From NCBI GenBank assembly GCA_019188255.1, contig JAETXT010000005.1:2852001-2916000 (forward strand): a stretch of 64,000 nucleotides of DNA, written 5' to 3'. This stretch comes from Verticillium longisporum (lineage: Eukaryota; Ascomycota; Sordariomycetes; Glomerellales; Plectosphaerellaceae). A model generated the notes under the pieces. The model was not told where the DNA came from, made no database searches, and saw nothing but the letters and a program-made list of their open reading frames with translations. The translations under genes and the position numbers were made by a program. Positions 11,944-22,006 of this stretch are shown here, piece after piece (positions within the stretch are counted from its first letter, which is position 1; each line of letters starts with the position of its first letter).

Positions 11944-12036
11944 GGTCAAATCGGAATATCGAAATGGCAACATAAACTACCGATCTCTCTTCCCTGATCT
12001 TGACCCTCTAACAATGATTGTGAAGACTTCTCAAGC

Positions 12037-13794
12037 ATGGCAACAATAACGTCCACAACCCAAACGGTGTCCACCGTGTCCCTAGAGGCGCGGAATACAT
12101 CTACGGGCGGTCAAAGGCTGTCGCTTGACAGGCCAGACACCGCGGCAAGTCGGACTTTCCCGTCGGTTTACTCCCGCTTCAGCAAAACACAGAAACGCTC
12201 GACCACTTACACCACGGCTATTGGCGGGCTTTTAGCTTCCATGTCCACGACCAGCGTCTTTGCTGCTGTTCCGGAGATCACGTCTACTTTCGACACGACA
12301 CCAACAGCCATCAACATCAGCAATGCCATCTATCTCGTCTTCATGGGGTTGGCCGCCTGTTTCTGGGGCCCGTTGTCGGATGTCTTTGGGCGAAGAACGG
12401 TGCGTAGGGTTGAACTATGCAGAAGACTGGTTCCAAACAGGTGGCTAACACTGCCAGGCTTACATTCTGAGTACCCTGTTGTTCTTCGCCTCTTCGATCG
12501 GCACGGCACTGTCGCCGAGTCTGCCTGCCTTCTTCTTCTTCAGGTCACTAACAGCCGCGCAATCCACGGCGTTCCTCGTGCTTGCATCGAGCTGCATCTC
12601 TGATGTTTTCCATCCGGTCAGTCAAGTGACGCAAAGTTTTCGACGACATGAATCTGATCGAATGTAGACGGAACGCGCGACAGCCATGGGATGGTTCCTC
12701 CGAGGGGTCGCCTTTGGTCCCGCCTTTGGCCCCATTCTCGGTGGCATCATCGTCACCTTCACTTCATGGCGCGTTATCTTTTGGGTGCAATCCGGTCTTA
12801 GCGGCGTGGCCTTTCTGCTTGTAGCGTTTATGCTGCAGGAAACCCTGTTGCAAACCCGGCACGCAGAGCTCAAGGGTCAAAAGCCTGGTGCCGCAGCGAA
12901 AAAGTTGTGGCAGTGGTCCAACCCCTCGACCGTATTCAAGCTTCTTGGTCATGGGAACCTCTTTTGTGCGGTGAGTCTTATGCTTGATTGGGAAGGCAGC
13001 GTTATCGAGAGCCACAATCCAAAAGAACAAGTAGGTTGACGGCCAACGCGTCTAGGTCTTCGCATCCTCGGCCATCGGGTTCAACATGTACTCCCTCTTG
13101 ACCCCGATCCGTTACATCCTCAACCCCAGGCTCGGGCTCACGACGCCCCTGCAGTCGGGTCTGATCTACTTGGCCCCGGGAGCGGGCTATCTTGTAGGCA
13201 CAACACTCGGCGGCCGCTGGTCCGATCACAATGTCAAGTCGTGGATGCATCGACGCGGCTTCCGGCTGTGGGAGGACCGTCTGCGCAGCACGCTCTTCTT
13301 CATGCTCGGACTCTTACCGGGCTTCACACTCCTCTACGGCTGGGCGGTTCAGGAGGGCTGGGGCGGTATCGCGTTGCCTGTCGTCTGCCTATTCGGTCAG
13401 GGGGTGTGCCAGACCACGACGTTCCCGAGCTTGAATGCATACATCCTCGACATCATGCAGGACCAAAGTGGGAAAGCCTCAGGTGCGTTCTTTCCGTGGC
13501 GTGCGTTATGGAGGCCAGGCAGACTGACTTTCGTTCGTCATTCAAACGACAGCGAGTCACTACATGGTGAGATACTGTTTCTCGGCGCTAGCAACGGCTA
13601 CCGTCGTGCCCATGATCGACGCAATTGGTGTCGGTTGGACGGTGAGTATCTCGTCCGCCATGGTGTTCTTCAGTGGATGCCTCATCCTGCGGGTCATTCA
13701 CTTTGGCGGGTCTTGGAGGGGCGCTGGCGCCGGCGCTGGGAGGGGTATGGGCATGGGTATGGGCACAGGTCGGGTTGGGGGTCAGCCAGTCTGA
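12037..13794 (+). CDS. MFS transporter, DHA1 drug:H+ antiporter-like
   Basis: Exons 12037-12399, 12458-12616, 12668-12970, 13056-13492 and 13557-13794; 499 aa. Introns of 58, 51, 85 and 64 bp; all phases agree. A hydrophilic N-terminus of about 60 residues is followed by the family loop between TM2 and TM3 (GPLSDVFGRRT) and alternating hydrophobic segments consistent with 12 TM helices. The central cytoplasmic loop contains LLQTRHAELKGQKPG, and the C-terminus ends in a Gly/Met-rich tail. The DHA1 group (Qdr/Aqr/Tpo-like) exports drugs, weak acids or polyamines across the plasma membrane; the substrate cannot be told. The last acceptor (13556) is the least certain splice site, chosen because it restores HYMVRYCF. 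Confidence 0.88.
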
Positions 13795-14195
13795 ACTTGA
13801 GGATTAAAAGGAGATCTTGAGGTTATATTGGTGAAGGGCGGGTGGACGATCAATCGGCAAAGTCGGCATCTTGAAGCTGCCCAGGAAAGGCTCCGCCACT
13901 AACGTACCCAAGAGAGCCTCGCGCTATGGGGTGGTGCCGCTAGGTATGCCTTGGGCGTCCAGCTCAGGAGCCTGTACACTCTAATGACTGACCCTCCTTC
14001 ATCTCTATCTTCCGAAGCGTGGATTCAACCCCTGTAAAGGTCTCTGACCCCGCTGATCATTGACTACTACAACTTTCGTCCACCCCCCAATGACCTCGGA
14101 AGAATGAACGAGCGATTCGGCAGCATGGTCCTCCCCCTTTGGTCGTCGCTCGAGGGACTGATGGGCCGCTCAAAGGCGACGTCAAAGAGACTTTC
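13795..14195. other. Intergenic with a possible upstream ORF
   Basis: About 400 bp. The only notable item is a 31-codon frame (14104-14199) overlapping the next gene's start codon. Confidence 0.5.
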
Positions 14196-16222
14196 ATGAT
14201 GGACCGCCCACCGACGATAGCGGCTTCATGCAGGCGAGTCTTGGATCAGATCAAAGCAGTGGAGCATCTGCTCACTGTCGATACTGTCGACAATGACTTC
14301 CAAAGAGTTCACCGGAGCCAAACATCTGAGTTGCTCAGCTCACTGCGCGCGACCGTCAGTCGATTAGGAGACCAGGATATTGTGCGCTGCCTAGGGCTGG
14401 ATGGTCCCCTGAGCTTACCAGCTCCTATCGTCGACAAGACGAGAACCAGTCTGCTCACCTGCGAACAAGGACTTCTCGAGCTGACGCAACGCCAATATGG
14501 CATGTCTGGTCCATCGGAATCGGAACTTCTGCAATCATTGAAAGTCTGCCAAGGCGAACTCGACATCATCTTGGATATATGCACGCTGTATTTCGACCCA
14601 ATTTCTAAGCAGCTTTCTTCCGACTAATACCGTGTAGGTCTTCCTCACATCTGTTGGGCACTGGGGAGCCCCCACGCACCAGTGACGGGTCTGGTTCTGG
14701 AGGGGTGAACAAGACGGAGATCTTGTTGAGTGTGGCTCGGATGCGCGGTCTTCTCAGCACAGCACCCGTAGTGGTAGTTTCCAACGACCTCTTGCCAGAA
14801 TATCCGCCATCCTACACCGAGGCCATACAGACACATTCACGACAGTCAGTTACAGGAACACAGAGCGGCATTAAAATCTTCAAAGATGAGAAGCCTCAGA
14901 GAGGAAAAAAAAGAGACGATGTGCTCCCCGAAGTGACACGACCTGGACAGAGCAAAAGGCCAGGCACCTCCGAGGCAGGGCCGAGTCGGCGTGGTCTTAG
15001 CCTCACAAAGGTCATAAGCATCTCAAAGGCGCCGATTAAATATCGACCAGGGGGCGTCCTGGCAACTCGCTGCTACAAGAGCATGTTCGGAGAGAGACTG
15101 GTAATGACGACAAAGACCACGCTTGAAGTATATGATCTGGCGTCGGGCTCACGCATCTGGATTCTTCACGGAAGTTCCCCACAGCTTCTCAATCCGAACG
15201 AGACTATTGTTGAGTTTACTCAGTTCATGCGGCCTTCCCCGGACGGGAGCCTGATATGCGCACATATCCGTCTCGCGCACTATGCCCCAGCGCTTCTGAT
15301 ACTTGACGCAAACGATGGAGGAATCGTCACTAAAAGAGCCATGTCAGACAGGGACGGCGTCGTGTCCCATGTGTCCAACGACAACACAAAGGTGGCGCTT
15401 CTACAGTGGACCTTAGAGTCTTCCGGTCCGAGTTATATCAAGGTCATTCACATCGACGCTGCCAGCAACAAGAGCGCTAGCTATATTGGCTACCCTACAC
15501 GCTACCCTCACAACCTGGTGCCCATGGCCAAAATCCAGCGTGGAGCCCCCATGACTCTGAGCTTCACTGCGGATAACGAGCACATCATTGTCTGCGAAGG
15601 ACGTGTCTCCCGGAACGCCAACTCGTCCGCGGAATCGATCTTTCCAGTATTGATACGCATCTACAGCTGTATCAGCAATGAGCTCATTCGCGACTTTCGG
15701 TTCCCGAGCTCCTTGGTCTCATGGAACCCCTTTAGTGAAGACCCATTGGACGTCACATTTTGTTTTCATTACTTGAACGCCACAACTTGGTTGGTCTCTT
15801 TCACGGAAACAGTTGCCATCACATGCAAGACGCGCACTATGAATGCCATGACAGGCGAGGATGCGGCACTCCTCTCTGCCGAGCGGACCGTTTTCCAGAG
15901 CTGGCAGTCGGGCATGCTCCCGCCATATGGGGCGGAGTTGGCCTTTGACGAAGTATCGGGAGCCTGGGCGAGGCTCGAGCGGACAAAGACGTTGCTGCCG
16001 CCGGGGAAGACGGTGACCCTGACGCGATTCGTGCTTCCGGGATCGGCGTGGCGCCAGGGCGGCACGAAAGATTTGAGGGATGCCTGGGCTCATGCCTGTT
16101 CTGACACCATGTTGATTAGTATCGGCTCGGAGGATACGTGTAGGCTCTCGAGAGATGGGAGGTGGCTGACATTGCTTCGGGCTGCAACAAACAAGGTGGA
16201 AGTCTTTTCGATTGGCGACTGA
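14196..16222 (+). CDS. WD40/beta-propeller-like protein of unknown function
   Basis: Exons 14196-14587 and 14638-16222 joined by a 50-bp intron (branch-like CTAAT, acceptor GTGTAG); 658 aa. I inferred the intron because it links two open frames in phase. The N-terminal 140 residues are probably helical (RRVLDQIKAVEHLL and following), followed by a Ser/Lys/Pro-rich linker. The remainder has strand-rich stretches with propeller-like patterns: RPSPDGSLICAHIRL, SHVSNDNTKVALLQW, and a terminal RLSRDGRWLTLLRA with VEVFSIGD. No signal peptide or membrane segment is seen. I do not recognise a named family. Fungal proteins with a helical N-domain and a degenerate propeller are common and mostly uncharacterised. 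The start is uncertain because a short upstream frame overlaps it. Confidence 0.7.
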
Positions 16223-16889
16223 TCTCGTTGCTTGGCGTTATTGCTATCCAGGGGCGTCGACCGAGCTCATCTTGTTGAAATGACCATTCAAGGGTCACGA
16301 ATACGGAGCTCACGGGATGCAATCTTGGGTGCTATGGTTCTGAGGAGCATGATGACTTTCCCCCACACTCCATGCCAGAAGGAATGCAGCTTTTCACCGT
16401 TCCGTACGAGACAGGTGACGCCAGTATCTGCTAGCAGATGATGATATCCAAGTGCCAGCAAATGGCGGCCTCGTCGGCAGACACGTCTGCCGGATCTGTT
16501 GGGCAGCGTATTTCTGGATTGTATGAGCTGCCATTGAGGCCATTCCTGATCCGTGACGAAGAGGGGCCAAGTCGCCAGGAACAATGTGCTTTCTGAGCCT
16601 CCGGCATCTACAATATGGACCAAAGTTTACCGCGAATTTCACGGCATTTGGGCTCTATCTTCTTTCTTTGATTGGACCTCTGAATGCGAGGTCTCGCGGC
16701 GGACTCGAACCCCGGTGGAAGCGATCTACAGTACAGACTCACACCGCCCCGCGCGGGGATGAGACCGACATGAGATGAGATGAGATCCTTCCACTTCTCA
16801 ACAGGGTCATGATCCCCGCCAGCAGTGGCGCACCGCCCTCAGAGCTTCAGCGACGCAGCCAAACCAAACACATACGACAGTAGGGCATC
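16223..16889. other. Intergenic, with a tRNA-like relic
   Basis: No protein gene. It contains a 76-nt tRNA-like remnant on the minus strand (16690-16765) and a short GAGAT repeat (about 16771-16786). Confidence 0.5.
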
Positions 16890-18671
16890 ATGTTGTTTAA
16901 TCCTCTCCTCATCTGGGCTCTCGCGGCCGTTGCACGCGTGGTGGAATGCACAACCGAGGACGATGACGCCTTTCGACAGGACTGCTTGTCGCTGAACCCT
17001 GCAGCGCTCATCAGGAACTCGACCCTGGTGAGACTCGAGTTCGTAGCTCAGGGCACGACCGTATCCCTCAATGACAACGTCCCATCTTGCAACCGCCCGG
17101 CGCAAAAAGTCGAGGTCGATCTCTGCCGCGTCGGTCTCCAGATACCGACGTCTAAGCGCTCGAGCATCAGCTTTGAGCTGTGGCTCCCTAGGGAATGGAA
17201 GGGCTCGCGGTATCTTGCGACGGGGAACGGTGGTGTCGACGGCTGTACTACAACCTGCTCTCCCCAATCTACGATCTACCAGAGCGAGCTGACGAGACGC
17301 CAGGCATCAAGTATGAGGACCTGGCGTACGGCGTCGCCAACAGGTTTGCAACCATGGGGACCAACAACGGCCATAATAGCACAACCGCCGTGACAATGCT
17401 GAACAATCCCGACATTGTTGAGGACTTTTCCTACCGAGCGTGAGTATCTTGTCTCCGTTGGGCTTCTCCCGGTATTGACGATCCCCAGCCTTCATACTGG
17501 CACCGAATCTGCCAAGAAAATCATTAAGGCTTTCTACGACAAGAAACCAGACCATTCGTATTTCATCGGATGCTCCCTGGGCGGCCGCATGGGTATCAAA
17601 GCTGCAGAGCTCTTCCCCGAGGACTACGATGGCATCGTCGCCGGTGCGCCGACCGTTGACTTTAACAAACTTCAAGGCGCGCGAGCCTTTTTCTACACCG
17701 TGACCGGCGCCGTCGGCCCCCAGGACTTCATCTCCGCCGATACATGGACTGGTCTCATCCATGATGAGGTTCTCTGGCAGTGTGATGAGATCGACGGCGT
17801 CGCGGACGGCATTATTGAGGTCCCAAATAAATGCCACTTTGATCCGCAGGCTCTGTTGTGCAAAGCACCAGAGGCCCAAGGGTGTCTGAATGAAGCCCAG
17901 GTCCAGCAGCTCGAGAAGATCTACGCACCGTACGAGTTCCCCGATGGAGAGCCCATTTCCCCACGCCTGAACCCGGGAGCGGAGAAGAGAGCCGTAGATC
18001 GACTCTTATCTGGCCTGCCGTTCACCAACTCAGTTGTACGTACCCGCTTCGACTCTAGTTGCCTATCATGGTCATGGCACTTTAACGCGTGCTTGGTTGA
18101 CCAAAAACTCCAGGAATGGTTTCGCTACGTGGTCCTCAGCGACCCCGCCTGGCAACCCGAAGACTACACCTCGAATCTCATCCGCACGGCCGAGGCCATG
18201 AACCCATCCAACATCCGAACCTATCCCCGCACCCTCCCCGGCTTCAGGGCCCGCGGCGGCAAGCTCATCACATACCACGGCGGCCAGGACCAGCAGCTCA
18301 CACAGTTCAACACCGAGCGCTTCGTCGAGCGCATGGCCCGCGGCGACGGCCGGCTGAGCGACTACCACCGGTACTTTCCCATCTCGGGGATGTTCCACTG
18401 CAACACTGGGCCGGGAGCCTGGGTCCTCGGCCAGGGCGGCAACGCCGCCGCGGCGGGTATCGGTTTCGACGCCGAGAGCAATGTGCTGGCGGCGGCGGTC
18501 GCCTGGGTAGAAGAGGACCGGGCGCCCGAGATGCTACGAGGGACCAAGTTTGTGGATGATGCGCCGGCCAAGGGTGTTGACTTTCAGCGCGACCACTGCG
18601 CCTGGCCTAGGCAGCAGACATTCATGGGCGGCGATTACAAGAAGCCTGAAAGCTGGAGGTGTGTCAAGTAG
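16890..18671 (+). CDS. Secreted tannase / feruloyl esterase
   Basis: Exons 16890-17244, 17304-17439, 17489-18035 and 18114-18671; 531 aa, typical for the family. The N-terminal MLFNPLLIWALAAVARVVEC is a signal peptide. The serine hydrolase core shows GCSLGGR (nucleophile Ser next to Cys), DYDGIVAGAP, HGGQDQQ with the likely catalytic Asp, and MFHCNTGPG with the catalytic His next to Cys. This is the CS-D-HC arrangement in which a disulfide holds Ser and His together. Such enzymes release ferulic or gallic acid from plant cell-wall or tannin esters. The third intron (18036-18113, 78 bp, GTACGT...CAG) is in frame and could be retained; I treat it as spliced because the conserved WFRYVVLSDPAW follows directly. 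It points to a plant-degrading or plant-associated life. Confidence 0.92.
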
Positions 18672-19112
18672 GGTAGAGCAGATCCCAGCAATTTGATCAA
18701 GGCGCGATTTTGATCTCTCGCCTTCGACTTATGTATTGACCTCGATAGCTGGAATACTTCATCACAACACTAACACATCTCAAGGTGCTCGCCCGTTCTG
18801 GAGCCAGCAGAGCCAACCAGGGTCTCGGCCAGGGAACCACGTGTGTAGACCGTGCCTGTCCCGACGAAGGATTTGGGTATTTGATTATTTTTGGCATTAG
18901 CCTAAAGCACTCTGAAGCTGTCGAGCATGGCCGTAACGTGGGATTCAACCTATCTCCTTAAGTCCGAGATGTAGCACAACTCAAACAAAGCATTGCGGCC
19001 TTAGGTAGTGCTTACTTGCCGCGAACATGATCATCTTTCTCCTCGCTCACCGCCGCCGGGCTCGCGCAGAATAAGCTGGACAGTTCGCCGCACTCAAGGC
19101 AGTTCAACGACG
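18672..19112. other. Intergenic
   Basis: About 440 bp between two same-strand genes. I see no gene or strong repeat. Confidence 0.5.
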
Positions 19113-20007
19113 ATGAAGATCATCGTGACTGGTGCCAGTGGCTTTGTCGGCTCTGAGATCATTCGCCAATGTCTTCAGAATCCCAAGATCAACACAGTCG
19201 TCGCCGTGGCTCGCAGGCCTGTGTCAGTGCCCGATGGCACACCTGCATCGAAGTTCAGGTCGGTGGTGGTGCCAAACTACGACAACTATCCAGAGGACGC
19301 TTTGAAGGAGTTTTCGGGCGCAAGTGCATGCATCTGGTGAGTTGGCGAGATCCCCGAGAGATACGGTGGTCTCCCCCTCCAGACCTCGACCTTATGCTTC
19401 GAGGCATCCTCGTTGCTGATCGGCTCCTTCGCGCTGCTACAGGACTGTTGCGGTGACGCCGGCGAAGACCAAAGGAATGAACCCTGAGCACGTCCGCAAA
19501 GTATGCCACGAGTACACCTTGGCGGGCTTGCAGGCGATCTGGAACTCCGAGCCCGCCCGACCTTTTCGATTCCTCTACATGAGCGGAGCGGTCGCCGAAA
19601 GAAATCAGTCCAAGCAGCTATGGGTCATGGCAGAGTACCGTCTGATGAGGGTATGCAGATCCCACCCATGAAGCGCCCTCGGGAGTCGTCTGCCGATCCA
19701 ATTCCCAGAGTCCTGTGCTGACGACATCCCTTGGCAGGGTGAGACTGAAAACCAAGTGCTGCGGTTCGCGGACCAACACGAAGGCTTCGAGGCCTGTATC
19801 GCCAGACCTGGTTTCATTACCAGCTACTCCACCGCCGTGAGCTCGGCCGCCGCGGCAGCGCTCAGCGTCACGGTTGTGATTCCGAACATTGATGTGGAGA
19901 CGATCGCGGCGGCTCTCATACAACAAGCGGTGGCCGGGTTCGAGCAAGAGACATTGAGGACGAGCGATCTAAAGTGGCTAGGGCGGGCTGCGGGTAAGAT
20001 TGAATGA
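19113..20007 (+). CDS. NAD(P)-binding Rossmann protein, NmrA/epimerase-like
   Basis: Exons 19113-19336, 19443-19650 and 19738-20007; introns of 106 and 87 bp; 233 aa. It starts MKIIVTGASGFVGSEIIRQ, the GxxGxxG nucleotide-binding turn of extended/atypical SDRs. Phase-correct joining gives CIWTVAVTPAKTKGMN and EYRLMRGETENQVLRFAD. A YMSGAVAER segment and ARPGFITSYS follow the pattern of fungal nucleoside-diphosphate-sugar epimerase-like proteins. The length is short for a true epimerase (over 300 aa). Members can be redox sensors or reductases, and I cannot assign a substrate. Confidence 0.82.
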
Positions 20008-20804
20008 TGTGAACCAAGGGGCTCTTTTTCAGCGAACGGACGCTGAGATCGGCCAGATGGGGGACCAGATTGGGACGTGTCGTCTCCGTTGTCTGGCGTC
20101 GCTATGTCTGGCTGTCTCAGCCCGGGACCCCCATTTAAGGGGCCGGCCGAGACCAGCGGGGGGCGAAGGCCGCGGCGCCCAACACGCGATTCAGCAATGT
20201 TGCCAACGGACGTAGTTGATGTTGTGATTTCTTCTCACGATTCTTTTCCCGTCTCAACGAGAGGTTATCTGTTGTAGGGCCGCGTTTGCCAAGCTTGTAT
20301 TGTGCTGGTGGGATCAGAACCTTTCCCTAGGCCTGTTACATTTGGGTCGTTAGGAACATGAAGTATTCAGGTCATACTCGAATGCCGAAGAGATACGCCA
20401 TAAGATGAATGATAATTTATGACCTTGGTAGTATCAAAAGAGAGGCATAGCATTAGAGCGGGCGGCCAAAAATCGCTGGGTGTCTTGCCCAGCGTCTCCT
20501 TGAGCAGGGAGAAGAGTTTGGCCCACCATCATGTCCATGACGAAAAGCAATATTTCTGGACTTCCACGCCGAGACATATCAAAAAGTCTTGCCCGCTGTT
20601 TCAATCATCTAGCAACCTCCCTTCAGGAGGTTGAGAGGGTGCCTCCTGGCTGTGACGATTGAGTATATAAGAAGCAGACAATCGAGCTCAGTTTGGGTTT
20701 TGATTTTGATCATCAGCTCACATTCCTTCACTCAACACTCAACAGACCTTTCATACCAACCTCTACCACCACCACCACCAACCCAAAAACCCACCATCTT
20801 CAAA
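20008..20804. other. Intergenic and hydrophobin promoter
   Basis: About 800 bp without a credible gene. The last 140 bp hold a TATA box and a CT/AC-rich leader ending in CAAAATG. Confidence 0.6.
20664..20670 (+). promoter_or_regulatory. TATA box of the hydrophobin gene
   Basis: TATATAA about 140 bp before the start codon, followed by a CA/CT-rich untranslated leader. This architecture is common in strongly expressed fungal genes. Confidence 0.6.
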
Positions 20805-21211
20805 ATGCAGTTCACCATCGTCGCCGCTCTCTTCGCCTCGGTCGCCATGGCCGCCCCCGCCACCCTCGCGGCCCGCGCCACCGTCTGCCCTACCGGCCTC
20901 CTCAACGCCAGCCCCCAGTGCTGCGCTACCGACGTCCTCGGCGTTGCCAGCCTGGACTGCTCCGTCCGTAAGTGTGACACTTGTTCCGTGCCGGCCTCTG
21001 TCGCCGCAGAAGCTGCGCCACGCAGATCATTCTACGATCACAAACGAACACAACCAGCTAACCTCCCGTCTTCTCCCCCACGACAGCCAGCCGCACTCCC
21101 TCCGACGGCTCCGACCTCAAGAGCATCTGCGCCGCCGTCGGCAAGTCTGCTCTTTGCTGCAGCGTCCCCGTCGCCGGCCAGAGCCTCCTCTGCGTTCCCG
21201 TCATCGGATAA
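20805..21211 (+). CDS. Class II hydrophobin
   Basis: Exons 20805-20967 and 21087-21211, intron 119 bp; 95 aa. The signal peptide MQFTIVAALFASVAMA is probably cut before APATL. Eight cysteines at 28, 39, 40, 52, 69, 78, 79 and 90 give C-x10-CC-x11-C-x16-C-x8-CC-x10-C, the class II pattern. These small secreted amphipathic proteins self-assemble at air-water interfaces and coat hyphae or spores. The gene ends about 575 bp before the RIP-mutated retrotransposon block, yet its own sequence is GC-rich and intact. Reading through the intron would give a longer protein that loses the spacing, so splicing is well supported. Confidence 0.97.
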
Positions 21212-21785
21212 GCGGTATATCAGCACATCGGCACATTCAGCAACCCGGCGACGGTTGCAACTCGACAAACAACTTCACTTCTTGGGGGAGAGCATTGGTT
21301 GCGTGACTTAAAGACTATGGCCCTCAGAGCATAGAGCTCTGTGGTGCTCAGATAGACGGTTCGGTGAAATAATAGTTGGTGTTGATTATAAGTGTTCTGA
21401 CTCGATCGTGTGATTTGTATGCGGAGCATTTCTCCTTGCTGTTGTGACATTTCTGGACGGTTTTCACGTCTTTTCATGTGCCTTATGATCGTCCTCTGCA
21501 ATGGAGCCCTGAAAGTTAAATAGTATTGAGAAATCCAACCTGCCCTGGCTCACAAATGCTCGAGCTGACCCAAAGTCTACCCTATAACAATACTCAGTAA
21601 TATAACGAATTCTTGTTTCGATATAGAAAGGAGGTTAGCACTCCGATACATAGTTTCTATACATTATCAAGTTCTTATCTAATATCGGATATAATCACTC
21701 TACGAAAAATATTATTTTAATCCTATAGCCCCCCGCCTATCTATTATTCTAATCATTAAACGTCTCATAGCTGAGATTATCTGCC
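21212..21785. other. Transition from genic DNA to the AT-rich block
   Basis: GC content falls after about 21580. The stretch is AT-rich but still has CA and TG dinucleotides, so it is less mutated than what follows. No gene is seen. Confidence 0.55.
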
Positions 21786-22006
21786 TATAGTATTAGGACC
21801 TGAGGGAGGTATAAGACCGATAGGGGATCGCCTATTATTTGATTATAGGAATTAAGAAGAGAGGACTAAGTATAATAAGGGAATAATTATAAGAAAGGTT
21901 AATAGACTAAGATTTAAAGAAGGGCATCGATTATTCTATCTTCCTAGAGACCCTTAAAAGATTAATAGTTAATCCTTTTACTTATTATATAAGACTCCTT
22001 AATATA
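21786..22006 (+). repeat. Left LTR of the Gypsy element
   Basis: 221 bp, matching 41394-41614 along its full length. It shares AAGGGCATCGATTATTCTAT and the flanking blocks. Its outer (left) end keeps CC/GG bases that are T/A in the right copy. Confidence 0.88.

Larger units (their letters stand above)
11038..12036. other. Divergent promoter region between SDR and MFS genes
   Basis: About 1 kb with no credible gene. Two CGG/CCG inverted repeats sit at its MFS end (listed separately). Confidence 0.65.

Noticed and set aside
13493..13556. Alternative last-intron acceptor at 13552 in the first MFS gene
   Set aside because: It would shift the frame away from HYMVRYCF and the following membrane segment; the acceptor at 13556 keeps phase.
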